Below are positions 24,785-47,845 of a stretch of DNA of 64,000 bases, in pieces. Every line of letters begins with the position of its first letter. Position 1 is the stretch's first letter. The notes beneath the pieces are model-generated. The model saw only the letters and a list, made by a program, of their open reading frames with translations. It was not told where the DNA came from and made no database searches. Source of the stretch: Xiphophorus maculatus (lineage: Eukaryota > Chordata > Actinopteri > Cyprinodontiformes > Poeciliidae); assembly GCF_002775205.1 (NCBI RefSeq), contig NC_036460.1:2486056-2550055 (forward strand), written 5' to 3'. The translations under genes were made by a program, and so were the position numbers.

Positions 24785-25470
24785 GTTAGCTTAAATTTTG
24801 GAAAAGCATGGCTCTCCTTTTCCTCCTGTTAACCGGGTCGAGCGGGGGTTCTCCGTGAGCGTCCTGCAACCGCGTGCTGCTAAAACGAAACAACAACAAA
24901 ACGTGTTGACGTCACAGATCACGGAGTTTTAATCTCATACAAAGCAATCGACAACAAAGTTGCAGAGATACAGAGATATGCATTTTCTCATGAAAATAAA
25001 AACACACAAGGGGAAGACAGACAAACACAAAACACATAAGACAGACAAAGGCGCCCGCGTGGAGTAAAAAGATGGAAAAACTCTAACTCCGTTTTCTGGC
25101 CTGGAATTTTTAAACAGAAGAGGAGTTTCCCTATTTAATATATGCAAAAAAGGCGTTCTGCTCTTCGTCCAATTAGAACTCCCTCAGGCCCCCAAAGAAA
25201 GTTGGGACTTCCTGATTTATAGCAAAGGTATCTGTTTTTTATCTAAGTAAAGGCGGACCACTTCGTGCCCATCTCCATCCGACCCGGGCCGAGAGGCGCC
25301 AAGAAGTCTCTGACCCCTTTCGGACTGTAAATTTTATTACTCTGTGTGTCAGCGGGGGAGGAAAAGGCCCTGTTTTGTTTGAATGTCTGCTGTTGTGAGC
25401 TCCCCCATGCTCCACAGAAAACTGTTCCAAATAAAGTGTTGGCTATCCCTTTACACATGTTGTAAGATTA
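24785..25470. other. Unassigned block, possibly a degraded LTR
   Basis: Higher GC than its surroundings. Seen on the minus strand it begins TGTAAAGGGATAGCC, has TATA- and AATAAA-like words, and ends near GACGTCAACA, so TG...CA borders are possible. No matching flanking duplication or primer-binding site was found. Frames at 24935-25147 and 25239-25458 have no domain. Confidence 0.25.
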
Positions 25471-25936
25471 AGTGTATTTTTAGCATTAAATAATCATTTT
25501 CCTTAACAATAGGTAAGGACGACAGAAAATCAGTATTGTCTGTAGTTTCCAAGGCCTGTTTTGCACAAAAAGGTAAAAATGTTTATTTAATTTGTAATGT
25601 TTTTATAAAACTATCACTTATGTCTTCTTTGTCTTTATTTTTTCAGACTGTTTGCGCTTCATATTCTAAATCTGTACATTAAAACAGACATTCACAGACA
25701 GTTCACATTAAAGGTCAGTAAATGGAATAAACTCTTGAAAGTTGAAAATAAAAGAATGATCCAATCAGTTTAACCAATTTCCTTCTTTGAAGTTTTATAG
25801 CTGCTATGTCGTCAGAGCTTAATTGTGCAAAACACGATCCTGGGAACAGAAGCATCATCTGGGTTTTCCCCATCTAAACTTCAAACTGCATGTATGTCAT
25901 AAATGAACTCAGTCCATAATGTTTTAATGACGACTG

Positions 25937-26311
25937 AAAAAAACACTAAATCTTACCAAGAAGTTTTTGTCTAGTTTCTAGTGCACATATCTTAGTACAT
26001 TTGAAGTAAGACAAAACTAACATACAAATAACTTTTAAGCAATATTTAGGAGCTTGTTTTAAGACAACAATTTCTTAATGTTGACTTAAAAGTAGCACTG
26101 GTTCCACTGGCAGATACATTAACTTGTAACAAGAAATTGTCTAATGTTATAAGCAAAATAATCTGCCAGTGGAACTAGAACTTCATCAATATTCAAGAAT
26201 TATTGATTTAATGTAGGAACTTGATGAAAAGTTACTTGTAAGTTAGTTTTGTCCATTTGCACTACACACTAGAGCAAACATACTTGGTGAGATTTTGTGT
26301 TTTTACAGTGC
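25937..26311. mobile_element. Repeat A copy, near full length
   Basis: Both arms are present: AACACTAAATCTTACCAAG at the left and TTGGTGAGATTTTGTGTTTT followed by TACAGTG at the right, with TTCCACTGGCAGAT and ATCTGCCAGTGGAAC meeting near the centre. Confidence 0.7.
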
Positions 26312-27018
26312 ATATCATTTTTGGTTATCCTATTAGAACACCTACAAACTAGAAAAAGAGCTAAGAAAAAACAAAAACTCCACGTTTAATTTTCTAGGAA
26401 ATGTTTTACTCTGGTTCTGTAAAGAAATGTGAGTACCTGCCTGCGCTAAACCATATCTAAATGCAGACACACACACGCGCACACACACAGGTTTTCCAAA
26501 GAGATTCACATGCAGGAGCCAGGGATCGTGGTAAAATGAGGGTGAATAGTGAAAAGCAGCTATTTATCTGAGCTCGCTCCAGTCTCCTGGGACGCTCACT
26601 GATGGGGAACAATGACCGGTTTAACTCCATCCACTGACCTGTGCACAAACACAAACACACTCTCACACTCCTCGCTCTGTTCGAGACGTCCAGCTGTTCG
26701 AGATCACACACACATTTATTAAGCAAACAAGATTCACTCCTTCAAGTAAGTACAAACTTTTACATTTTTGTTTGTTGCATCACCAAGGAAGAATATGGAA
26801 TGGCTATGTTTTGAACAACTAACCATCAAGACCTTGTAAAACATATCTTAAAAAGTAAATAACATTGTTAAGGTATTACCAAATCGTTGTTTCAGTTGGA
26901 CAGAAGAAGAAGAAAAAAGTAGAAGTCACAATGGACGCCGCCGTCTATGGATCAATTTTAAAGTTATTCAGCAATTGGAGCCGACAATATCGTTACAAAA
27001 TTATAACAGGAATTAAAA

Positions 27019-27062
27019 TTCTCCATTGGTAAAAGGAGAAACATCCTTTTACCAATGGAGAA
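27019..27062. repeat. Perfect 19-bp hairpin
   Basis: TTCTCCATTGGTAAAAGGA, six-base loop GAAACA, then the exact reverse complement. No repeat family context is seen. Confidence 0.85.
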
Positions 27063-27134
27063 AATTGAAGACTCAGAACAGAAGACTCAAAGCAATCTGC
27101 CTTAAAATGAATATGCACAAAAAAGCAATGAAAG

Positions 27135-27460
27135 GCGAGCTAAATATTTAGTTTGAGGTTAAATATTAGCTTGCTAACTACATATTTTGTTTGGAGTTAA
27201 ATATTTCTTTGGCAGCTAAATATTTAGCTTGCTAACCAAGTTAGAGACTAAATATTTAGCCTGCTAACCAAGTTAGAGGCTAAATATTAGCCTGCTAACC
27301 AAGTTAGAGGCTAAATATTTAGCTTGCTAACCAAGGTAGAGGCTAAATATTTAGCTTGCTAAGTACAGATTTTATTTGGAGCTAAATATTTAGTTTGAGG
27401 ATAAATGTTTAGCTTACTAACTGAGTTTGAAGCTACATTTTTAGCTTGCTAATTAGTTTG
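27135..27460 (+). repeat. Tandem array, unit about 36 bp (GCTAAATATTTAGCTTGCTA...)
   Basis: Roughly eight to nine units of GCTAAATATTTAGCTTGCTA followed by ACCAAGTTAGAG, with shorter and diverged units at the edges. The CTAAATATTTAG core is itself palindromic. Confidence 0.85.
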
Positions 27461-27487
27461 TTTGAAAGTGTAACATTTATAAATGGA

Positions 27488-28434
27488 TGAATAACATGTT
27501 ACAAATATGACTTGAGAACGCTGCTGCTGGCGTTCTGACTAAAACCAGGAAGATAGAGCACATAACACCAGTTCTAAAGTCCCTCCACTGGATCCCTGTA
27601 GCTCAAAGAACAGACTTTAAAATACTGTTGTTAGTTTATAAATCACTGAACGGCTTAGCACCACAATACATTAAAGATCTGCTTTTATTGTATCAACCTT
27701 CCAGACCTCTCAGGTTCCGGTTCTGGTTCTGTTCTGCATCCCCAGAACCAGAACCAAACAAGGAGAAGCAGCTTTCAGCGTCTATGCACCACAAATGTGG
27801 AACAAACTTGCAGAAAACTGTAAAACAGCTGAAACACTGACTTCCTTTAAATCTCAACTAAAAACCCACCTGTTTAGGATTGTATTTGAAATGTAATCAA
27901 TTACAAATTTAATGACGGAACTTGACTTAATGTCATGTTTTGATTGTTGATTCTATGTTGCAACTGCACAAAAATCCGTGAGGGATGATGGAGTCTCAGA
28001 GCGAAATTCCATGAGAGGTGTACGGAGCCTGGTGCCAGAAGAAAAACGGCGAGTGACTGAGGGTCACTGCACGTAACACAAACCCTGTAAATTCTAGACA
28101 CTAACAGGTACCATAGAATTGCACAAAAATCCGTGAGGGACGGCGGAGTCCCTGAGCGAAATTCTGTGAAAGAGTTTACGGAGTGAAAGAGTTTATGGAG
28201 CTTCGTGCCAGAAGCTCATTAAATGCTGTTTTAAACTGCGTGACTGTGAGTGCAAGTGGGAATAAAAATGGCAATAGGTATTTCGTTCCATAAAACACAG
28301 TAGGAGTGTAACAGGTAAACCTTTTATGGACGCAAAAGCAAAAACCCCGACTTGATGACTTTGTGTTTCTGTGTTTGATATGACATAAAGCACTTTGAAA
28401 TGCCTTGCTGCTGAAATGTGCTGTACAAATAAAA

Positions 28435-28473
<39 letters not shown>
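27488..28473 (+). mobile_element. L2-like LINE, 3' end with (GATT)n tail
   Basis: The end of the reverse-transcriptase protein is readable as VLTKTRKIEHITPVLKSLHW, then LVYKSLNGLAPQYIKDLL. After a frame break near 27710-27750 it continues as SVYAPQMWNKLAENCK and LKTHLFRIVFEM with a stop near 27895. The 3' UTR ends GCTGAAATGTGCTGTACAAA and (TTGA)n at 28437-28473, the standard end of fish L2 elements. About 400 bases of unrelated sequence (roughly 27955-28365) with a duplicated 63-base motif sit inside this 3' UTR. A dead copy. Confidence 0.8.
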
Positions 28474-28475
<2 letters not shown>

Positions 28476-28499
28476 CTTCAAAAATAAACCCCTGTTTCT

Positions 28500-30100
28500 T
28501 TTTGTCAGCATATTATTGTAGTTAAGTTTTGACTTTGTAACCGAAGCAGGCATGAAAAAAACATCCAGAAACAAAAGCCTTTGTTGGGCTTTAAAGAAGA
28601 AGAAGCAGACAAGAATGACAGATGTTGGGATAAAAATCGGTTTCACAGATGATGCTTGACTGTTTTTTTTGATGGCGTCCCATCTAAAAGTGGCGGCCAT
28701 TTTCATGATTTGGAGCAGCGAGTCAGGTTAAGGAGTCAGGCAAGTGGCAAACTTATTTCTGCAGGTGAAAGTAACTGTCTACCTTGTTTCATCAAGCTTT
28801 CTACAAAATTACCCATTTTTCTGGATTATAATAATGACAATTATTTGCGCTTTTGTGTAAAAGACCAAAAGATGTCAGAAAAGTCAGAGATTTTGATGTT
28901 GTAGATTTCATATCAAATGAAAAACTGTCAACTGAGGGATTGGGACTGATGCTGTAATGCTGCTAAAGTTTACAAGATGAAATCAAAAAGCCTAAACATC
29001 AATTTCTGTTGTTAGTTATCTTAAAATAATGATTTTATACCACTGTTGTCTGTTTTCTGCTGCATTAGCCAATATGCAAATGGCTCTTTTTGGATTCTTC
29101 CTTTGCGTGTTTTGTTCCTCTTTGAGTTTTGTTTTGTTTTTGTTTTTTCCTGACGTTCCCAGACCTTCTCCTTCCTTTCTAACCTTCACTCTTTGTTTCG
29201 ATCCGTTCCTATATTCCTTCCCCTTCCCCCAGTTTTCCCACCTCTGTGCCGCATCGGGATCGGCTTGTCCCCGCAACCACTGCCGGCGCTGCCTCTGTCC
29301 CAGCAACCGTTGTCAGGACTGCTGACCTCTGACCCCGTCACAGCTGCTCAGCCATCGCATGTCTTCTCAATCCTCTGCTCGCTGCTCGTTCCCGTGACCA
29401 GGAGGGTCACACATGGGAGCCGGCGCTGAATTAAAGTAAATCACTTTCATTTTGTTCCCCTGGCCAGTTCTCCAAAAAAAGAGGAGAAATGATGGAAGAA
29501 TAGATGAAGAAAAGAGCAGAAAACAAGAGAGAAGAAGTTAAGAAAGAAACAGAAAGCAACACATGAATATGGAAAAAGTAAGGGAGATTTGATGGAGGAT
29601 ACAAAAAAATGAATAAGTAAAAAATACAGAAAGAGAAAATTCAGAAAACTGAGGGGGAAAAAAGAAAGAAGAAGGGATTAATATTTGGAAATAAAGAGAT
29701 GCAGGAAGATGTAATAAAGAAAAACGACTGATTAGATTTGAACAAAACAATACATTTGTTCAATAATAAACTAAGTACAAAAAAACAATAAACAATAGGA
29801 AAAACACTTAATATTAAATATATGAGAAATTAACACAATAAAGACAAAAAGTGAAGACAAATTAGCAGAAGTTTAAAAGTCATGCATCGACTGATGAATA
29901 TAATTCCCTCTCTGTTGATTCCATCAAGAAGAGTTTTTAGACAAGTTATTTGTTAGAGCGGACATTTATGGCAGCCTGCTGTTTGTTTGGGTCCTCAGCT
30001 GCTTGGTAATTTTTGTTTTTATAGAAACACAAACTGGAGTTTTTAGCAGTAAAATCCCCCCAGTTTGAATTATTTTTTACTTCCAGTTTGTTCCATGTGG
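28500..30100. other. No gene supported; strand-asymmetric region
   Basis: 29090-29240 is pyrimidine-rich and 29465-29735 is strongly purine-rich on the plus strand. Between them, 29240-29430 is GC-richer and has frames with Cys-rich text on plus (SACPRNHCRRCLCPSNRC), but no matching family or splice pair was recognised, so no gene is called. Confidence 0.35.
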
Positions 30101-30107
30101 TGTTTTA

Positions 30108-30606
30108 TTTCTAAGCCAGACTAACTGTCCACGCCTCCACAATGTTACTTTTATGGGACCAAAAAAAAGCAAACCTCAGTCTCGGTTCGGTTGAAGTGAA
30201 CTCTGGTGCGGTTTGAATGGATATGTGAACGCCAAGCGGACTAGAGACCGCTCCAAAAGCAGAAAGTGGACTACAGCGCAGGGCATTCTGGGTAAAAACA
30301 ACCTGAAAAGAAAAATGGTTCATGGTATTTTACTAAAGACAAAAGAGTAATCCTACAACAGCTAAAATCTGACGCCACGCCATTTTTGTTTAAATTCCAT
30401 GAAGAAGAAAGTAGACATCAGTGTCCTCTTCAGAGGTTTTCATGTCATTTCCTTCAGTGGCTCTTGGTGCAGCGCCCCCACAGGTGAGCAGGGGAAGAGG
30501 TTTTCAAAGGGTTTAGTTCATTTGATACAGTGCAGACCTGGAAATGTAACACATTTTGGTTCGCAATCAAATCAAGTCTATCATAAAATCAGGAGAGAAA
30601 ACACCC
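30108..30606 (+). mobile_element. Repeat C copy
   Basis: Contains CTCGGTTCGGTTGAAGTGAA, GCAGGGCATTCTGGGTAAAA and GCAGCGCCCCCACAGGTGAG in family order. No transposase. Confidence 0.65.
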
Positions 30607-30609
30607 TTA

Positions 30610-31332
30610 AAATCTGCACTTTTTTTCTGCACACATGATCAACTGGTGGCTTTAAGGCACTACACCTTTAAGGCTTATTGGTTAAAAGCTTTAAAAATAT
30701 TTAGACAATGAAGAGAAAAAGCCTGCACCAAGCATCTGGTTGCTTACCTAGAAGCATATTGAATAATTTAATCTCAGTACAGAAATAATACCTTGGATCC
30801 CATAAAGGGATTTGCAGAAACTCAGTAAGAACTGTTTGAGGATCTACGTTTCTTGCCCTCTTCCTGCTTTTTTTGCGTCTGCGTTACGATTGGTCGGCTG
30901 TCGTATGATGTCGCCCTGCACATATTGTCAGGTCGACAAGCTGAAGCAAAGCTGCTCTTCACATAAACAACAACAGCTGCGCAGAAGCTTTGCTTACTGA
31001 ATATCTGAAGCAGCTAGCTTAACTGTGTTCTGGTTTAGGAAGAAAATAAAATGATGGTGCGAGTTAAGCTGGGTGTCCTGGTTCCAGGTGCTGTCCCTGG
31101 TGTAACCTGAGCTGAACTTTATTAATAAATAATGAAGCAGTCAGCTCATAAGTCAGACACAGACAGCGTTTTCTGCTTGCTGTCCTCCGGAGAACAGCAT
31201 CCGACTTCCACAAACAGGCTTCTGGGACCAGAAACCAACATTCCCAGAGACTCCCTGGCCTTCTGTCCATTCAGGATTAGCTTCAGGATTCGTTTCTTTT
31301 TGAGTCTAATTGTGTGAAGAACCTCACCGATC
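30610..31332. promoter_or_regulatory. Upstream region of the Rab1-like gene
   Basis: Holds an ATTGG (CCAAT) box in GATTGGTCGG at about 30889 and mixed GC content towards the ATG at 31333. No clear TATA box; the start site cannot be placed. The frame at 30812-31000 is not supported. Confidence 0.3.
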
Positions 31333-35681
<4,349 letters not shown>

Positions 35682-35815
35682 GGATCAATTACATCAACTC
35701 ATTCCCAGATTGTACCAGATGCAATTATTGTTATATTTTCTGTTAAAATTAACGCCTGGAACTGTTTGATTAGAAAATATGTTTTGAACATTATTTATTG
35801 TAACAAAACGGTCTT

Positions 35816-35821
35816 AATAAA
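35816..35821 (+). terminator. Poly-A signal of the Rab1-like gene
   Basis: AATAAA 135 bases after the stop codon, the first such hexamer in the 3' flank. A second, AATAAG-like, lies just downstream. Confidence 0.5.
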
Positions 35822-35824
35822 AAT

Positions 35825-37024
35825 AGAGATAAATAAGCAATGATGCTTTATTTTTAATGATAATACCTGCAACAAGTTAAACTGGAAATCTATCGCAGAA
35901 AGCAATTACTAATAAAAATTAATGCTTTAAAAAATTGGAAAGTGATTAAAGTTGTTCAAGTTTTCTTTTTTTAGTGGGTAATGTTTTGTTTTAAATCATT
36001 TGCAAGTAAGTAATATAGCACCTTTTACAGGTCAGAAACCGCAAAGCGCTTTACAAAATAAGACATAAAAAGACATAAGAAACAATTTGCCATCACTTCT
36101 GTAAGTTGTTTTTAATTGTATTTAATGTACTAGTCTTTGTTGTGACTTAGTTTGTTTATTCCTGTCAACAATTACGTCAATCAGGGTTTGTTTCAGAACT
36201 AAAACAAAATTGCTCAGTTATGATAGGAAATGATTAGATAACTCTTGTCTAAAGCTTCATACAGAAATATTTGTAGCAAAATAATTTACTGAAAGCATTG
36301 ATTACTCTGGGTTAGGGTTAGGGTTGCTCTCTGTATGGGGGCTGATGTAAGTAATCAAGGATGCGTTATTTTTAATTGTAGCACCTGCAACAAGTTAAAC
36401 TGAAAATATATTACAGAAAGCTACTAATAAAAAATGCATTAAATAAATAGATATCATGGCACAGTAGCTTTTAATAATCTTCCAACAAAACCCCACTTCA
36501 AAAATACTTTTTTTTCTGACTCTTCAAGTAGTTGACACGCAGAAGTGATTCCATCTAGTGGAGACTTTGGTTAATAAACAGTTATTTGTGTACCTGCTGT
36601 TTAGCTTATTTTTGATTAAGTTGTAAAATTAATACGTGAATCATTACAGAAATTTAAAAAAAAATAGATTGGCTTCAACAAGCAAATATGTTGCTAACAT
36701 ACTTGCAACTAAAAAGAAAAGAGTGCCTAAATGCCTTGCTGTTGACGTTTGTATATTTCTGTTGTGTTTTGAAAATTTTTACCACCAACTCCACGTCGGC
36801 CATGTTTTATTGTTGTTGTTGTTTTTTTATTAAAGCGTAAAAAAAAAATAAAACTGCTCACATTTCACGGCGATTTCAATTTTATCCGAGTCAACCCTGA
36901 AACGGCTGAAAACTACATTCCCCAGCATTGACTTGAATAGAACGTCACCGGAAGTTTGTCCGTTCACTACAAAAGCATTTCCGCGTCCTTCCTGGGTCCT
37001 TTCCTGTCTACGGCCTATTGGAAG
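35825..37024. other. Rab1-like to rps3 intergenic region
   Basis: Includes a local direct duplication: 35838-35945 and 36355-36452 share CCTGCAACAAGTTAAACTG and TACTAATAAAAA words about 510 bases apart. There is a short telomere-like GGTTAGGGTTAGGGTT at 36309-36325. The last 150 bases become GC-richer (rps3 promoter). No gene seen. Confidence 0.5.
36990..37024 (+). promoter_or_regulatory. rps3: rps3 start region with candidate 5' TOP tract
   Basis: CCTTTCCTGTC (from 36998) is a pyrimidine tract starting with C, 27 bases before the ATG. Vertebrate ribosomal-protein mRNAs begin with such a 5' terminal oligopyrimidine tract, which puts their translation under mTOR control. Position and composition fit; the actual cap site is inferred. 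Confidence 0.5.
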
Positions 37025-44566
<7,542 letters not shown>

Positions 44567-44859
44567 GAGGGTAAGAAGAGTCGGAGGATTCTTTGCAGTT
44601 TTAATCATTAAATTCTTTGATTTTCTTTATTGTTCAAGAAGAAAACAAACATTTGGGAGCAACAAGTAACCTTTTAGTTTATGCAGAAACAATAAAAGTG
44701 TCCTGCATGATTTCTGGGTCTTCTCAGTGTGAGGCGACTGAAAAGTGGCTCCCACTGTAATAATATGGCAACATTTAATGATTTTACAGAGGGAACATAT
44801 GACAAAATCGAGTTGATCAGGACTGCATTAACAACTATCATCTATTGACAATCTGGTAG

Positions 44860-45185
44860 GAAAATGGAACATTCTGCAGAATTTTTTATTTAACCACATA
44901 ATTTTCAATATAACATTAGAAATGCATTAAAACATAAAATTAAATTAATTTTTAAAGAAGAAAATAACCATTTTATTCTCTAAAATGCAATAAAAGCATT
45001 CCTTTAGTCGGAACCAGATGAAGCTAAAACTACGCCACTTGATGAGTTTTGGTTAAAACATAATTACAGAGATGTTTGGTTTTAGTCTTGAATGTAAAAT
45101 ATATATGCATCTATAATCAAATACTAAATTAATTAACGGTTATTTCAATAATTGATTCATTGCGATTAATCATTTGGGCCCTGAA
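44860..45185. repeat. hAT-type repeat remnant in rps3 intron 6
   Basis: Words GAACCAGATGAAGCTAAAAC, AATTAACGGTTATTTCAATA and GATTCATTGCGATTAATC belong to the same family as the scraps at 41380 and 50415. Confidence 0.4.
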
Positions 45186-45603
45186 GTTAAATCAGCTGAA
45201 CTTGGGAAATTAAAGATAGTATTAAAAGTCTCCACTAGGAGGCGCGCTCATCCCATCAGTCCTACAGGTAGAGTTGAAGAAATGCATTTAGATTCAAAAT
45301 TAATGAAATATTTAAAGATGCTCTATCAATATGTAGCGCAACTAAAATATCAGCTTATCTCTCTGAAAACACATCAAGCGACAGTATTAACCTTTTTTAG
45401 TTTTTTAAATTATTCATAAATAGAGATTTTCTTGTTTCAGAACCTTTGGAGACAATAAAAACATTTCTGAAAAGCTAAATTGACAAGTGGAAACACAAAC
45501 AAATCCGTAAATCGGCTTCAGACAGAAAAAGTCCAATTAGTAGCCCAAATTAAAACTAATTCTTAAGGAAAATGTTTGTATTTTTCTTAGTATTTGTTTA
45601 CGT

Positions 45604-45756
45604 CCCTTCCTTGATGAGACGATGACGAGTCGGAACTGGTCTCTGTCTGGTTCTGGTCGTGACCGGTTCAGTTTCACGTTCTGTGGTTCTGCTCCGGTCC
45701 GTCAGACCAGCGAGGTCGTTTCAGTTGAAGACATCGAGGCATTTGTCTGAGAAGGG
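45604..45756 (+). ncRNA. snord15: SNORD15 (U15) C/D-box snoRNA, rps3 intron 6 copy
   Basis: Terminal stem CCCTTC / GAAGGG, C box in TTGATGAGACGATGACGAG, internal TCACGTTCTGTGGTTCTGCT, D box CTGA in GAGGCATTTGTCTGAGAAGG. Length 153. It lies in the intron between the stop-codon exon and the 3'-UTR exon, 176 bases before the latter. It shares its 5' half with the intron 4 copy, while the flanking intron sequence does not match. Confidence 0.92.
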
Positions 45757-45932
45757 TTTAAAACGCACAAGAAATGGTCACCATGTGTTGAAAATGTGCA
45801 AAATTGAGACATTTCTGTTCAAATCTGTAGAAAAGCTGAGAAGTTCAGAATTTACTGAACTGTTCATTATTTAATTTGATGTAAAATGTTAAGTGAAACT
45901 GGGTTTTAATTTATACTCTTTTGCTTTTGCAG

Positions 45933-46012
45933 GTTTCTAACCGTTCTACTGGATGGGTTGAAGTCTCTGGCATTTTTGTGTACAAAACAATAAAATCTGG
46001 AAAATACACTTT
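45933..46012 (+). other. rps3: rps3 terminal 3'-UTR exon with poly-A signal
   Basis: Begins after TTGCTTTTGCAG at 45932 and contains AATAAA at 45989-45994, so cleavage is expected near 46010. It joins exon 6 (ending 44570, four bases after the stop codon). A separate short 3'-UTR exon is also found in human RPS3. Confidence 0.8.
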
Positions 46013-46154
46013 TTGAGTTTTGGTCTTTCTTTCAAAACTTTAGCATTTCAGCAGGGCTGAAAACGCATCACGTTATAAGCATTTCATATCAGCTGACATC
46101 AATAATTGTTCAGTAGGTTTTTGTTTGTTTTAAATATGTGAAATGCTGCCAAAC

Positions 46155-46535
46155 TGGTGGCATTTGTCTGTTTATCCAGTTTTCACTTTGCCATTTTTTT
46201 CTGTTTTCCACGTCTTTACACAAAAACAAAATCTACATTTTATCCACATTTACTACTATTATTAAACAGCCAAACGCAACAGTGATGGCTGATTTAAAAA
46301 GAAAATAAAAAACAACGCCGATCATTTTAAGCAGTTATGACGAGAAGTTCAACTGCTGCTGCGCAAGTTACTCGACAGGCTGTTGCTAGGTAACCAAAGC
46401 ACGAGTGAGTCGCTAGGTAACCAAAGAGTGAGTTAGCTTAGCTGGCCGTGAGAAGTTAAGCGGTTAAAGCCTTTTCTTTGCAAATATCCCCAAAGTTGCT
46501 GCGTGGTTCTGGGTCGGAGTTCAGTGAATATTCTG
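46155..46535 (-). repeat. Repeat G copy with two GTTGCTAGGTAACC-type motifs
   Basis: Inverted copy of the family at 11560: TATCCAGTTTTCACTTTGCC, then GCTGCTGCGCAAGTTACTCG, then GTTGCTAGGTAACCAAAG and TCGCTAGGTAACCAAAGAG. It lies just after the rps3 poly-A site. Confidence 0.6.
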
Positions 46536-46539
46536 TTAT

Positions 46540-47845
46540 CGCGATATGTTCTGTTGATTTATTGTGTAGCTCTACTTCTCAGGTGTACAAGTAAAAAATA
46601 GTAAAAGACTTGCATGTCATGTAGCGCTGAAAATATGTTCAGACACAACTTGTTATACATTAGTTAGTGGTAGGGATGTAAAGAATCATCTGAAGTGGCA
46701 TTTTGATAATCTACTTCGGTACAGCTGCTCTGCTCTGAAGAAGTTAATAAAAACTAAAGAGCATGTGGGTGCGGCTGGAGGTAAACAGTTTGGCTAAACA
46801 GAAAAGCGTTTGAGAGGAGAGTTGAGATGATTCACTTAGTTTTAATTTGTTACACCATTAAGTTGGTAAAATAGCTTCTGAACAAAATCCATGGTGATAC
46901 CTGTGAACTTCTTGACGGAGATGAATGCATCTACACTCCATGGAACAGCATATGAGCATAACTTAGTAAACTGATCAGGAATAATTAAGTAATTAGTATT
47001 TTTAACAGTCTTTACAGAATTGTAGATGTCATACTATGGACTGAATGAAAGCCAGATTACCTGGAGAGAACCCACCGATGAATACGGAGGACATGCGGAA
47101 ACATCCCAGGACAAAGTAAAAGGAAATTATTCTTTTTTTTTTAAGAAGCTGTATATATGAAATATAACTTCAGAGGCCTCTGTCTCTCTAAGAAATTCCT
47201 GCTCTTCCCATCTCTTTGCCTTCAGGAAGTCATTGCTCCTCTTTATGTCTTTTACAACCGCTCTTCGCGTTGAACTAACAGGTAGCTGTGCAGCTCCATC
47301 AGGTATTTGCTAATTGCTCCTGCCGCTAGTTTGAAGGGCCTGAGCGGGGAAATGTTTAAATTTATGACGAACACTCATAGTTTTCATTGTACACTTGAAA
47401 TATAGCAATGAAAATTATACCTTTAAGTGACATTTTATACTGAAGTGCGTTAATTTGATCATCTTGTGAAATATAGTAGCCTACTCCATATTTTAGTAAT
47501 GATAGAAAATTTAGCTTTTAATCACAAATTAACACTAGTAAAAAAAATTTTTTTTAAGAACTTAGCATCCATTCAAGTGTAATTTTTGTGTATCCTGTCT
47601 GCTCCGTGTCTTTTTGTTATATAAAATATTTATTTAGATTTATGAGTAAATCTTAGTAACACTGGTTGCTAAAGTAATTTTCATTTGTCCTCTGGGATAC
47701 TCTTTAGACAGGTTTCTAAAAATGCAGCAGAGTGAGACATCTTCCCAGCGTTCCAGCGTTTATGGTTAGATCCGGGTTAGGCCACGCCCCCTAGCTGCTA
47801 CCTGCTCGACTCCTCGGTCCCACCTGGACTTTCAGAGGACGCAGG
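46540..47845. promoter_or_regulatory. rps3 to kctd14 intergenic region with GC box
   Basis: Mostly AT-rich with nothing assigned. The last 100 bases before the kctd14 ATG carry CCACGCCCCCT (about 47782), a KLF/Sp1-type GC box, and no TATA box, as in many BTB-family housekeeping promoters. Confidence 0.35.

Noticed and set aside
24905-25455. Solo LTR
   Set aside because: TG...CA ends can be drawn, but no target duplication was found, and the poly-A and TATA words are weak. It is kept as an unassigned block only.
29029-29325. Cys-rich plus-strand frame
   Set aside because: The last 30 residues look protein-like, but no family, start or splice partner could be recognised, and a second frame is open over the same bases.
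36309-36325. Interstitial telomere
   Set aside because: Fewer than three units of TTAGGG, too short to call an interstitial telomere.
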